Source: an uncultured Bacteroidales bacterium
GTDB taxonomy: Bacteria; Bacteroidota; Bacteroidia; Bacteroidales; UBA932
Assembly (NCBI GenBank): GCA_905235675.1
Contig: CAJONC010000006.1
Location: 62,001-126,000, forward strand
Direction: 5' to 3'
Length of the DNA stretch: 64,000 bases
Shown here: in pieces, positions 46,677 to 56,086 of the stretch
How positions within the stretch are numbered: position 1 is the stretch's first letter
Layout: the number at the start of each line of letters is the position of its first letter
Program-made: the position numbers and the translations under genes
Notes under the pieces: generated by a model
Seen by the model: the letters and a program-made list of their open reading frames with translations, nothing else
Told to the model about the DNA's origin: nothing
The model's database searches: none

Positions 46677-48614
46677 ATGATTTGCACCTCGATACAGAAC
46701 AAAACTTACGACGAAATCCTCGCCCTGCTGGACGACCCGTGGATAGAGATGGCGGAAATCCGCCTGGACCGCTGCAAACTGAGCGACAAGGAAATAGAAG
46801 ATCTGTTCAGCGACACCGAAACTCCGCTGATTGCCACCTGCCGCATCGCGGAAGCCGGTGCAAAGACAGCGGAGGAAAAACTCGGCATCGCCATTCGTTC
46901 GGGGGCCCGTTTCGCCGACCTCGAACTTGAGGCGGACGTGGCGTTCAGCAAGCGATTCAGGACTCTCTGCGAAGAGTGCGGAACAGAAATAATCCGTTCC
47001 TTCCACGACTTCGAGGGCACTCCGGACGCGGAATACCTGCAGCAGGTTGCCGCCCGCTGCTACCGCTACGGGGCGGACATCGCTAAAGTGGTTACCATGT
47101 GCAAATCGGAAGCGGATGCAAAACTGATAGAAGATCTCTACTCTGTTGTTGAGGATCCCACCAGGCTCGTCGCATTCGGGATGGGTTCAGAAGGCCGTCA
47201 GACACGGATTGAATGTCTCCGGAAAGGCGCCCCGTTCAGCTACGCAGCCCTCTCCGACGCTGAAGCCGCCGCCCCAGGGCAGATCGACTATGTCACCATG
47301 CACAGGGAGGTGTACGGCAATTTCCGCGGATTCTTCCGCAACGACCTCCGTATGCCAGCATCCAAGAGTTTCGCACAGCGGGCGATAGTCGCTGCAGCCC
47401 TCGCGGACGGAAGGAGCCATCTGCGCGGGTATTCCCCTTGCGAAGACAGCGAGTCCGCCATCGCCGCAGTCCAGGCCCTCGGAGCCAAGGTCAGCCGCGA
47501 CGGCAGCACCCTCACAATCGACGGAATAGGCGGAGCACATACGAATCTTGAAACCCTGCATACCGGCGAATCGGGGCTGCTCACCCGCCTGATGATACCC
47601 CTGATGGCCGGCATCAACGACTGCCCTGTCACCATAACCGGCGAAAAAACCCTCACCAAACGGCCCCTGAAAGGCGTCAGCGACATCATGGCCTCATTCG
47701 GGGTGATAGTCCGCGAAAACACCGTCCCCCTCCGCATCGAAGGTCAGCTCATCCCCGGTGTGGCGGAAGTGTCCGGCAAAGACGGCTCGCAGCTGATTTC
47801 CGGCCTGCTGACCGCCCTGCCCCTCGCGGAGCAGCAGTCAACCCTTCTGGTTACCGAGCCCAAGAGCATCCCCTATATGTTCATAACCTGCGACGTGCTC
47901 AAGCATTTCGGCATCAGGATATCTTCCGAAATGGAAGGTGACGAACGGATGCTGGCGGAGCAGGACTGGACCGGCTGCACGGGCATTACCTTCAAGATCA
48001 AGGGCGGGCAGCGCTACAAGGCCGCCGACTTCAATATAGAAGGCGACTGGAGCAGCGCGGCGAACTTCCTCGTCGCGGGCGCTGTCTACGGGAATGCGCA
48101 GGTGAGCGGGCTGGACACCGGCAGCCTGCAGGCCGATCTCGCGATAGCCGACATTCTCGTACAGGCAGGTGCGGTGGTTTCCGAGTTGGAAGGCGATGTA
48201 TGCGTAAGCAAGGCCCCGTTGGAAGCCTTCGAAGCCGACCTCAACAACGCCCCTGATATTTTCCCTATAGTTTCCATTCTGGCGGCATTCTGTGCAGGGA
48301 AGAGTGTGATTTCCGGTGCTAACCGCCTTGTGGGGAAAGAGAGCAACAGGGCAGAGGCGATAGTCGAGATGCTTACTCAGATGGGTGTTCCCGCTACCGT
48401 CGAGGGGGATAATCTCACGGTGGAAGGGGAAACCCTCAGCTTCCGCCTTCTGAACGGGCATCTTCTGAAGGGAGGGAAGTACACTTCGCGCTCCGACCAT
48501 CGTATGGCGATGGCCCTGAAAATAGCTTCTTTCGCAGCAGACGGCCCCATAGAAATAGACGACGAAGCCTGCGTGGCAAAGTCTTTCCCTGAATTCTGGG
48601 AAATGTTTGACTAA
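46677..48614 (+). CDS. Bifunctional type I 3-dehydroquinate dehydratase / EPSP synthase fusion
   Basis: N-term MAEIRLD, RSFHDFEGTP, DIAKVVTM (AroD); C-term MPASKSFAQRA, GESGLLTRLMIPL, SNRAEAIVEML, DHRMAMALKIAS (AroA). Confidence 0.92.
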   Translation: MICTSIQNKTYDEILALLDDPWIEMAEIRLDRCKLSDKEIEDLFSDTETPLIATCRIAEAGAKTAEEKLGIAIRSGARFADLELEADVAFSKRFRTLCEECGTEIIRSFHDFEGTPDAEYLQQVAARCYRYGADIAKVVTMCKSEADAKLIEDLYSVVEDPTRLVAFGMGSEGRQTRIECLRKGAPFSYAALSDAEAAAPGQIDYVTMHREVYGNFRGFFRNDLRMPASKSFAQRAIVAAALADGRSHLRGYSPCEDSESAIAAVQALGAKVSRDGSTLTIDGIGGAHTNLETLHTGESGLLTRLMIPLMAGINDCPVTITGEKTLTKRPLKGVSDIMASFGVIVRENTVPLRIEGQLIPGVAEVSGKDGSQLISGLLTALPLAEQQSTLLVTEPKSIPYMFITCDVLKHFGIRISSEMEGDERMLAEQDWTGCTGITFKIKGGQRYKAADFNIEGDWSSAANFLVAGAVYGNAQVSGLDTGSLQADLAIADILVQAGAVVSELEGDVCVSKAPLEAFEADLNNAPDIFPIVSILAAFCAGKSVISGANRLVGKESNRAEAIVEMLTQMGVPATVEGDNLTVEGETLSFRLLNGHLLKGGKYTSRSDHRMAMALKIASFAADGPIEIDDEACVAKSFPEFWEMFD

Positions 48615-48639
48615 CTCCGGTGCATTTTTTAAGATAATT

Positions 48640-48670
48640 TTTGTATTTTAACAAAAGAATTGTACCTTTG
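48640..48670 (+). promoter_or_regulatory. Bacteroidetes-type promoter upstream of tRNA-Gln
   Basis: TTTG 48640-48643, 19-nt spacer, TACCTTTG 48663-48670. Confidence 0.75.
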
Positions 48671-48696
48671 CAGTCCGTTTTGTACGGCGCCAATAT

Positions 48697-48767
48697 TGAG
48701 ATGTGGTGTAATGGTAGCACTACAGATTCTGGCTCTGTCAGTGAGGGTTCGAATCCTTCCATCTCAA
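48697..48767 (+). tRNA. tRNA-Gln(CTG)
   Basis: TGAGATG/CATCTCA acceptor; ACAGA-TTCTGGC-TCTGT anticodon arm. Confidence 0.93.
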
Positions 48768-48769
48768 CA

Positions 48770-48798
48770 AAAATCAGCTTCGCGCTGATTTTATTTTT
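48770..48798 (+). terminator. Hairpin plus T-rich tract between tRNA-Gln and the CAT tRNA
   Basis: AAAATCAGC-TTCGC-GCTGATTTTATTTTT. Confidence 0.65.
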
Positions 48799-48812
48799 GA
48801 AATATCAATGAT

Positions 48813-48886
48813 GGCGGGGTAGCTCAGCTGGTTAGAGCGTCGGATTCATAATCCGGAGGTCGTGGGATCATGCCCCACTCCCGCTA
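48813..48886 (+). tRNA. tRNA with CAT anticodon (Met or Ile2)
   Basis: GGCGGGG acceptor, CGGAT-TCATAAT-CCG anticodon region, T arm GTGGG-ATCATGC-CCCAC. Confidence 0.85.
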
Positions 48887-48923
48887 CAAACACCGAACAA
48901 TATCGATATTCTATATATATTCC

Positions 48924-48958
48924 CGTCACTGTTCCCAGTGATGGTTTTTTTATTTTTG
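48924..48958 (+). terminator. Terminator after the CAT tRNA
   Basis: GTCACTG-TTCC-CAGTGATGG followed by TTTTTTT. Confidence 0.7.
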
Positions 48959-49013
48959 ACAGAGTGATGAAAAACACCTATATTCGCAGTCGGTTGCGCA
49001 AATTTGCAGCAAA

Positions 49014-50285
49014 TTGAAAAGATTTATCTCCATACTCGCATTCCTGGTACTGTCGGGCAGCCTTCTGGCCGGCACTCCCGACACGGCGGCACAGCGCAAG
49101 GCCAAGGCACTGGACGGCCCCGGAGGCATCTTCGAGGCCTGCAACTGGGGGATACTTGCGGTGAACGCCAAAGGCGACACCATCGCAAAGCTCAACCACA
49201 AACGGAGGATGGTGCCCGCGAGCAACATGAAACTCATCACCACGGGTGCGGCCCTGCTTAAACTCGGAGGAGGCTATACTTTCAGGACCAGAATCGCCAC
49301 CGACGGCGAAATCCGCGACAGCGTACTCTTCGGGAACCTCTACATAATAGGCGAAGGCGACCCCATGCTGGGAGAGCTGTTCAGCTATCTCCCCAAACCG
49401 GACAGGACCTTCGAACAGTGGGGAAAGATAATCTCGGATGCCGGAATCAAACGCATCGGCGGCGCGATTGTGGGAGACGGAACCCACTTTGCAGAAGAGC
49501 CTTACCACGAAGACTGGACCCGGGAAGACTTCGAGTCCAAAGACGGAGTGATGCCCTCCGGACTCTGCTGGAGGGGAAGGATGGATGACAGCATCCCCGA
49601 CGGGCCCCTCGCTGCCGCAATACACTTCGATGAATGGCTGCAAAGCCACGGCGTCACCGTACTTGGCATGCCCTGCGCCGGTTCCATCCCCGAAGAATAC
49701 CTCACGGAACTTGGCAGAACCTTCTCGCCACCCCTGCGCAGCATAGTCTCGATTACGAACCACCGCAGCGACAACTACTCCGCCGAACTCCTGCTCAGGG
49801 AACTCAGCCTGCAGACCACAGGCTACGACGACTACAAGCACGCCATTCCCGCCCTTCACAACGCCCTCTCACCCCTCGGCCTGGCCTCCGAAAGCCGGAA
49901 AATGCACTTTGTCGACGGCAGCGGCCTCTCCCGCAAGAACTACATCTCCCCTGATTTCATGGTGAAATACCTCCGTGCAATGGCCAGGACAGGAGTCTAT
50001 ACCGACTTCCACAACTCCCTTCCCAACCCCGGACGGGCCGACGGCACGCTCAAGCCGCGCCTTCCCGAAGCCGGCCCCGCCACGAAGAACCGCATCTTCA
50101 TGAAGAGCGGCAGCATGAACGGAATCTACTGCTTCAGCGGCTACATCGACGCTCCCTCGGGGAAAGCCCGGGAGACCGTGATTTTCAGCGTGATGGTCAA
50201 TAATTACGTAGGGCCCACGAACGATATGCTCAGGGCCCTCGATGAAGTTATTGCGATTCTTGCGGATTACAACGCCTCGATGTAG
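49014..50285 (+). CDS. dacB: D-alanyl-D-alanine carboxypeptidase/endopeptidase (PBP4 family)
   Basis: RMVPASNMKLITTGAALLKLG (SxxK), SDNYSAELLLREL (SxN), MKSGSMNG (KSG); TTG start. Confidence 0.92.
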   Translation: MKRFISILAFLVLSGSLLAGTPDTAAQRKAKALDGPGGIFEACNWGILAVNAKGDTIAKLNHKRRMVPASNMKLITTGAALLKLGGGYTFRTRIATDGEIRDSVLFGNLYIIGEGDPMLGELFSYLPKPDRTFEQWGKIISDAGIKRIGGAIVGDGTHFAEEPYHEDWTREDFESKDGVMPSGLCWRGRMDDSIPDGPLAAAIHFDEWLQSHGVTVLGMPCAGSIPEEYLTELGRTFSPPLRSIVSITNHRSDNYSAELLLRELSLQTTGYDDYKHAIPALHNALSPLGLASESRKMHFVDGSGLSRKNYISPDFMVKYLRAMARTGVYTDFHNSLPNPGRADGTLKPRLPEAGPATKNRIFMKSGSMNGIYCFSGYIDAPSGKARETVIFSVMVNNYVGPTNDMLRALDEVIAILADYNASM

Positions 50286-51352
50286 GCTTTCATCTCGTCA
50301 AGCTTTCCTTCCGCACTCTTGAACAGCGCCCACTGGTTGAGAGTGCGGTCCCAGTTGTGCCCGGGATACTTTATCTTGTAGTAGGTGTCGCCGTTGATGT
50401 AGTCGGCGAAGAAGCGGACGCACTGCATGTAGGGGAAAAGACAGGCCGCGAAGGGCAGCATTTCCTTCTCCAGAGCTGTCAGGAAGACCTTGGCGGATTC
50501 GATGTAACCTTTGCTGAAAGCCTTGAAAATCTCCATGTTGAAGCCCACTTTCGAGGTGTCGGGATCGTCTTCCGCAGTAAAGTTGGCCGCGGTGCGGAGG
50601 AAGTCGCCGAAGTCGGAAAACACGAAGCTCGGCATCACCGTGTCGAGGTCGATCACGCAGAGCACGTTGCCTTCCTTGTCGAACATCATGTTGTTCACCT
50701 TGGTGTCGCAGTGGCAGATGCGTTTGGGGAGTTTCCCTTCGCGGAAGAGGCGCTCCGCCTTTGTCATTTCTTCCTCGTATTCAAAGATTTCCTCCACGAG
50801 GGCTTTTACCCTGGGGTCCGCCATCCTTCCGGCTTTGTCGGCGGCGACGGCCTCGCGCAGCTGGCGGGCGCGCAGTTCCATGTTGTGGAAGTCGGGGATG
50901 GTCTCGCCGAGGGTGTCAGGGATGTCGGCGAGCATCGCTTCGAAGTTGCCGAAGGCCTTGCCGGCGTAATATGAGTATTCGGGGGTGACGGCCTCGTAGG
51001 TGATGGCGTCGGGGATGAAGAGGGAGATGCGCCAGAAGGTCTCGCCGTCGGTCCAGTATGTCTTGGCTGAATCTTTCAACGGCATGAATTCCAGTACTTT
51101 GCGCCTGATGTCGGGATTTCCTTCCAGTTTGGTGCGGATATGGCGGGTAACGGCTTCGATATTGTGCTGGAGCAGTTCCACGTCCTGGAATATGGCATTG
51201 TTTATGCGTTGGAGCACATAGGCGTCGGGCCCGTCGGTACTCACCTTGAAGGTGTCGTTGATTAGTCCGTTGCCGAGGGGTTTGACTTCTGTGATTTTTC
51301 CGCTGATTGCGAATTTGCCGGCGATTTCGGCGAGTTCCTGTTGAGTTTTCAT
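50267..51352 (-). CDS. Phosphotransferase-family sugar kinase (N-acetylhexosamine 1-kinase-like)
   Basis: PLGNGLINDTFKV; ICHCDTKVNNMMF; CVIDLDTVMPSFVFSDFGDFLRT; start placed at MKTQQELAEIAG. Confidence 0.85.
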   Translation of the reverse strand: MKTQQELAEIAGKFAISGKITEVKPLGNGLINDTFKVSTDGPDAYVLQRINNAIFQDVELLQHNIEAVTRHIRTKLEGNPDIRRKVLEFMPLKDSAKTYWTDGETFWRISLFIPDAITYEAVTPEYSYYAGKAFGNFEAMLADIPDTLGETIPDFHNMELRARQLREAVAADKAGRMADPRVKALVEEIFEYEEEMTKAERLFREGKLPKRICHCDTKVNNMMFDKEGNVLCVIDLDTVMPSFVFSDFGDFLRTAANFTAEDDPDTSKVGFNMEIFKAFSKGYIESAKVFLTALEKEMLPFAACLFPYMQCVRFFADYINGDTYYKIKYPGHNWDRTLNQWALFKSAEGKLDEMKAYIEAL

Positions 51353-51422
51353 TGCAGTTCGTGTTATCGGACTACGAAGATAACAATTTTTAGTATATTT
51401 GCGTAATATTAACTGTTTGTAT

Positions 51423-52409
51423 ATGAAGAAGTTGTTGATAATCAGCATATTGACTGCCGGAATGTTTCTCGGGACGGCGGCCTGTGCGCAGACGCAGGAA
51501 ACCGGAGGGCAGTGGGCCGTGGTGAACGTGAGCGACCTTATCATGCGCTCCAAACCGTCCTACACCAGTGCGGGCGAAAGCCAGACGCGCATGGGTACGC
51601 TTGTGGAAGTGCTTGACCATCAGGGCTATTGGGTGAAGATAAAATCTCCGGAGCCTTACGAGGGATGGGTGAACGAACTTACCGTCAGCACCGCGAATCC
51701 CAAGGCCTTCCTCGGCTCGAAGAGGATAATCCTCTGCAAGAATGCCAATTTGAAAGTATATGCCGACAGGGACACCCGCAGTGCCGTAATCCGGACGATG
51801 ATAATGGGCAATATGGTGGAGCTTGCCAATGAGGACGGAGTGCTTCGCAGGCTGAGCTGGAACAAGGTAAGGCTGGCGGACGGGCAGACCGGCTGGATTC
51901 AGGGCAATTTCGGGGCTCTTGAGGTGCTGGACGAGTGGGCGGCAAAGGAGAAGGCGGAAGATGGAGACGGAAAGATTAAAGATATCATCGCCACCGCGAA
52001 GGATTTTCTCGGATGCCCTTATCTCTGGGCCGGAATGTCCCCCGGGCATTTCGACTGCAGCGGCCTTACCGGATTCTGCTATTTCATGAACGGAATCCTG
52101 CTTCCCCGCGACGCCTCCCAGCAGATAAAATGCGGAGTCGAGGTATCCTTCGAAGACATGCAGGCGGGAGATCTGGTCTTTTTCGGAGATACTTCCGTCG
52201 GCCACGTGGCCCTCTGCATAGGAAACCATAAGATTATCCACTCATCCCAACTGGTCCGCATCAATTCCCTGCTGCAGGGCGAACCGGACTACTACAGCCG
52301 CAACATCCTCGGCATCCGCCGCATCATAGGCCACATCGGCGAAGGATCCGACGGCTACGCCCCCTCCTGGCTCGCCGACAGCCCCGCATATTTTCTGCAA
52401 ACCAAATAA
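51423..52409 (+). CDS. NlpC/P60 family peptidase with SH3 domains
   Basis: DFLGCPYLWAGMSPGHFDCSGLTGFCY; GHVALCIGNHKIIHSS. Confidence 0.92.
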   Translation: MKKLLIISILTAGMFLGTAACAQTQETGGQWAVVNVSDLIMRSKPSYTSAGESQTRMGTLVEVLDHQGYWVKIKSPEPYEGWVNELTVSTANPKAFLGSKRIILCKNANLKVYADRDTRSAVIRTMIMGNMVELANEDGVLRRLSWNKVRLADGQTGWIQGNFGALEVLDEWAAKEKAEDGDGKIKDIIATAKDFLGCPYLWAGMSPGHFDCSGLTGFCYFMNGILLPRDASQQIKCGVEVSFEDMQAGDLVFFGDTSVGHVALCIGNHKIIHSSQLVRINSLLQGEPDYYSRNILGIRRIIGHIGEGSDGYAPSWLADSPAYFLQTK

Positions 52410-52449
52410 TTTTGTATATTTGTCCCGCTAAAACGCAAAACTTATCAAT

Positions 52450-52947
52450 ATGAATCTCAGAGACATCAAGAAAGACATCGACTACGTTCTCAGCGCGTTC
52501 ATCGAGGACTGCGCGCTTTGTGTGGCCGTCAATCCCAACGCCGACGAAAGCGCTGTTTCCGACCTTATGGATGACGCCATCGACCTCTACAACGAACTTC
52601 GCGACAAGGTTGTTGCAAAGGTGGACGGCCCCAAAAAGGCTTACTACAACGATCTCCGCAAGGAAATCCTTGAACGTACCGACGCTCTCTATACCAAACT
52701 GAGCGAGGCTGTTGCCAACGGCAATAAAGCCAAGGAAGAGAAGCCTGCAGAGAAGAAGGCTCCCGCGAAGAAAGCCCCTGCAAAGAAGGCCGAAGAAAAG
52801 CCCGCGGAGGAGGAGAAGCCCGTAAAGAAGGCTCCTGCTGCCAAGAAAACTACGGCCAAGAAGGCTGAAGAGACCGGCGAGAAGAAGGCCCCTGCAAAAA
52901 AGGCTCCCGCCAAGAAGACGACAGCCAAAAAAGAAGTAGCCGAATAA
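52450..52947 (+). CDS. Histone H1-like Lys/Ala/Pro-rich protein
   Basis: acidic helical N-terminal domain then KKAPAKKAPAKKAEEKPAEEEKPVKKAPAAKK tail. Confidence 0.8.
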   Translation: MNLRDIKKDIDYVLSAFIEDCALCVAVNPNADESAVSDLMDDAIDLYNELRDKVVAKVDGPKKAYYNDLRKEILERTDALYTKLSEAVANGNKAKEEKPAEKKAPAKKAPAKKAEEKPAEEEKPVKKAPAAKKTTAKKAEETGEKKAPAKKAPAKKTTAKKEVAE

Positions 52948-52953
52948 TCCGGC

Positions 52954-53466
52954 TTACAACTCGCTTACTATTTCGCTTAGAGGTTTGCGGTCCAGGTGTT
53001 TGACACTTGCCCTGCAATCCTCTGCTTTATATCCTATTGCGAGCAGCACCTGCACCTCATATCCGGCCATTTCGGGGAATGCCGCGTAGAGGTCGGTGGG
53101 CTCATAAGCCCCTATCCAGGTGCATCCCAGCCCGAGGTCTTCGGCCTCCAGCATAATATGTGCGGCCTGGATTATCGAGTCCATTTCGGCCTTGTTCTTG
53201 CCGTCGCTCGGACGTACCCAGCCTTTCTCGTTGTCGAATCCCACAGCGAACACCAGCGGGGCGCCGTAGGTGCAGGGGGTGACGGCGCGGACCTTCTCCA
53301 GGGCCTCTGCGCTGCGAATCACCCAGATATGCCAGGGCTGGAAATTCTTTGCGGAAGGGGACACGCGGCCGGCTTCCAAAAGCTTGTCGACAAGTTCCTG
53401 TTCCACAGGCCTGTCGCTGTATTTACGCGTGGTGTAACGGTTTTTTGCAAGTTGAAGGAATTCCAT
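52954..53466 (-). CDS. Nitroreductase family protein
   Basis: RYTTRKYSDRPVEQELVDKLLEAGRVSPSAKNFQPWHIWVI. Confidence 0.93.
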   Translation of the reverse strand: MEFLQLAKNRYTTRKYSDRPVEQELVDKLLEAGRVSPSAKNFQPWHIWVIRSAEALEKVRAVTPCTYGAPLVFAVGFDNEKGWVRPSDGKNKAEMDSIIQAAHIMLEAEDLGLGCTWIGAYEPTDLYAAFPEMAGYEVQVLLAIGYKAEDCRASVKHLDRKPLSEIVSEL

Positions 53467-53467
53467 A

Positions 53468-53953
53468 TCATTCAGAGATTACAGTTACTACAGCCCATGC
53501 CTCGCATCCTTCCCCGCGGCCCACGAAGCCGAGCTTTTCGGTGGTGGTCGCTTTCACGCTGACCGCGTCGATGCCGAGGCCGAGAATCGGTGCGAGTGTC
53601 CGGCGCATGGTGTCGATGTGGGGACGGAGTTTCGGTGCCTGGAGGGCGATGGTGATATCCACATTGCCGGGGTGCCAGCCTTTCTCCGCGAGCATATCCA
53701 CGACTTTTCGCAGCAGGTCTTTGCTGTCGGCGCCCTTCCATTCGGGGGAGCTGTCGGGGAAATGAAGGCCTATGTCGCCGAGGGCCGCGGCTCCGAGGAG
53801 GGCGTCGCACAGTGCGTGAATCGCCACATCCCCGTCGGAATGCGCCACGAATCCCCTTTCACTTGGAATCTGCACGCCTCCAAGCCACATGGGCAGCCCG
53901 TCGGCCATTGCATGAACGTCGTATCCTTGTCCGATTCTTGTCTGCATATCCAC
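53468..53953 (-). CDS. ispF: 2-C-methyl-D-erythritol 2,4-cyclodiphosphate synthase
   Basis: [42 protein letters not shown]. Confidence 0.97.
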   Translation of the reverse strand: MDMQTRIGQGYDVHAMADGLPMWLGGVQIPSERGFVAHSDGDVAIHALCDALLGAAALGDIGLHFPDSSPEWKGADSKDLLRKVVDMLAEKGWHPGNVDITIALQAPKLRPHIDTMRRTLAPILGLGIDAVSVKATTTEKLGFVGRGEGCEAWAVVTVISE

Positions 53954-53986
53954 AAAATTAACACAATTTTCTTATTTTTGTAATCT

Positions 53987-54283
53987 ATGGCCAAATTCAG
54001 TTTTTTCGGCGATAACGAGCACAGGGTGTTCGATTACAAGCCAATGTATTACGATAAAGCTGCGGAGGAACGCAAGCGTATGTTCGGCGCCGTGGACGGC
54101 AGCCAGGACCAGAAGAAGGAAGAATACGTTCCCGGCAGCTACATACGCGGGGCTTTCCGCGACGGAGCCTATCAGAAAACCCGCAACAAGATGAAGAAGG
54201 TGCATACTTTCATTGGGATTGTCACCTTGCTGCTGATTGTAGTGGTGCTGTATTACATAGCCCGGTTCTACTCACTGCTGTAA
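53987..54283 (+). CDS. Small membrane protein of unknown function upstream of mutL
   Basis: 98 aa, one C-terminal TM, ends 1 nt overlapping the mutL start. Confidence 0.7.
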   Translation: MAKFSFFGDNEHRVFDYKPMYYDKAAEERKRMFGAVDGSQDQKKEEYVPGSYIRGAFRDGAYQKTRNKMKKVHTFIGIVTLLLIVVVLYYIARFYSLL

Positions 54284-56085
54284 TGGGGAAGCTGAAGGTT
54301 CTTCCGGCGAGTATTGCCAACATGATTGCCGCGGGGGAGGTCGTTGGACGTCCCGCCTCCGTGGTAAAGGAACTTATGGAGAACGCCATAGATGCAGGGG
54401 CTTCGCAGATAGACGTGATAGTGAAGGATGCCGGACGGACATCTATCCAGGTGATAGATGACGGCTGCGGGATGAGTCCGGCCGACGCCGTTCTCTGTTT
54501 CGAGCGCCACGCCACTTCCAAGATATCCGAAGCAGCGGATCTCCAGCATATTACAAGTTACGGATTCAGGGGGGAAGCCCTCGCTTCCATCGCCGCGGTT
54601 GCGGAAGTCACACTCAAGACGCGCAGGGCCTCCGACGACACCGGCACACAGGTAAGCATCACCGATCCCGCCGCCGTCAGGACCTCCTCGGTAGCGGCTC
54701 CCGCCGGTAGCAATTTCCTCGTCCGCAATCTATTCTACAACACTCCGGCAAGGCGCAAGTTCCTGAAGTCCGACACCGTGGAGCTCAAGCACATAGTGGA
54801 AGAGTTCACGCGCGTGGCGATAACCAGGCCTGAAATTGCCTTCTCGCTGAATTCCAACGGTCGCGACATTTATCGCCTCCGCAAGGCGAAATCATTGAAA
54901 TTCAGGGTGCTCGACCTGATGGGTACCAATGTGGCGGGCGATCTTGTCGACCTCAGTGCCGACACTTCAATCGTCCGCGTAAGCGGCTTCCTCGCAAAGC
55001 CCGACTCGGCCCGCAAGACGGTGGGCAACCAGTTCTTCTTCGTGAACGGAAGGTACTTCCGCAGCGCTTATCTGCACAAGGCTGTGATGAACGCCTATGC
55101 GGAATACGTTCCAGAAGGATATACGCCGTCTTACTTCATCTGGCTCGAGGTCGACCCCGGAAGCGTGGACGTGAACATCCATCCCACCAAGGCCGAAGTC
55201 AAGTTCGAGGAAGACTCCGTCATCTTCCAGACCATCTTCGCCTGCGTCAAGGAAACTCTCGGAAGGAATGCCTTCGGCGAGGGGATAGACTTCGACACGG
55301 AGGGCCGCGTGGAGATGCCGCAGATGGGCAGCAACTTCGAAGAGTACAAAGGGCCCGCAAACAGGCCGGAGCCGGTTCTCGACAGCGGCTACGACCCCTT
55401 CGAAAGCATCGCCAATCCTTCCTTCGAGACGGAAATACACACAGGGGAATCTTCCTACACTTATCCGGTAGAGCGGTCACAGAACTATGGAATGCTCTTC
55501 GAAGAGAACCAGGCTGCCCAGGCCAAAGCACTGATAGTCAAGGATAAATACATCCTGTCACCGTCTTCATCCGGCCTGATGATAGTCAGCATACGCCGCG
55601 CATGGGAGCGCATCATCTACGAACGCAGCCTCAAGGCCCTCTCGAAGAATGCTCCCGTCACGCAGACGGCCCTCTTCCCCGTACAGGTGCAGGTGGGCGC
55701 CTCGGCGTGCCTGCTCTTCGAGGAACACGCATCGGAACTCTCGGCCATGGGCTTCGACATCTCCCCTTTCGGGACGGATACCGTGGTGGTGAACGGGGTG
55801 CCCGAAGGCTGGACCTGCGAACCAGGGAAGGTGGACGGGATGGTTCAGGATCTCACCCTCATTCTTTCCGAGGACAATGCCGGACTGCCGGAACTCGTGA
55901 ACAGTTCCCTTGCCTCGAAGATGGCAACCCTCGGCAGCATCAACGCGCAGGTTCCGCGCAACGCCCTTGAAGCCAAACAGTTGATAGATACGCTGTTCGC
56001 CTGTGACAACGCCGACCTTACGGCCTCGGGACACAGGATAATTTCCATATTGCCAATCGACGAAATAGATAAAAAATTCCATTGA
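54283..56085 (+). CDS. mutL: DNA mismatch repair protein MutL
   Basis: IANMIAAGEVVGRPASVVKELMENAIDAGA; DDGCGM; GFRGEALASI; FVNGRYFRS. Confidence 0.97.
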   Translation: MGKLKVLPASIANMIAAGEVVGRPASVVKELMENAIDAGASQIDVIVKDAGRTSIQVIDDGCGMSPADAVLCFERHATSKISEAADLQHITSYGFRGEALASIAAVAEVTLKTRRASDDTGTQVSITDPAAVRTSSVAAPAGSNFLVRNLFYNTPARRKFLKSDTVELKHIVEEFTRVAITRPEIAFSLNSNGRDIYRLRKAKSLKFRVLDLMGTNVAGDLVDLSADTSIVRVSGFLAKPDSARKTVGNQFFFVNGRYFRSAYLHKAVMNAYAEYVPEGYTPSYFIWLEVDPGSVDVNIHPTKAEVKFEEDSVIFQTIFACVKETLGRNAFGEGIDFDTEGRVEMPQMGSNFEEYKGPANRPEPVLDSGYDPFESIANPSFETEIHTGESSYTYPVERSQNYGMLFEENQAAQAKALIVKDKYILSPSSSGLMIVSIRRAWERIIYERSLKALSKNAPVTQTALFPVQVQVGASACLLFEEHASELSAMGFDISPFGTDTVVVNGVPEGWTCEPGKVDGMVQDLTLILSEDNAGLPELVNSSLASKMATLGSINAQVPRNALEAKQLIDTLFACDNADLTASGHRIISILPIDEIDKKFH

Positions 56086-56086
56086 A

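Noticed and set aside
52733-52935. Repetitive AAGAAGGC/GCCCCTGC sequence resembling a DNA tandem repeat
   Set aside because: Explained by the KKAPAKK protein tail of the histone-like gene.
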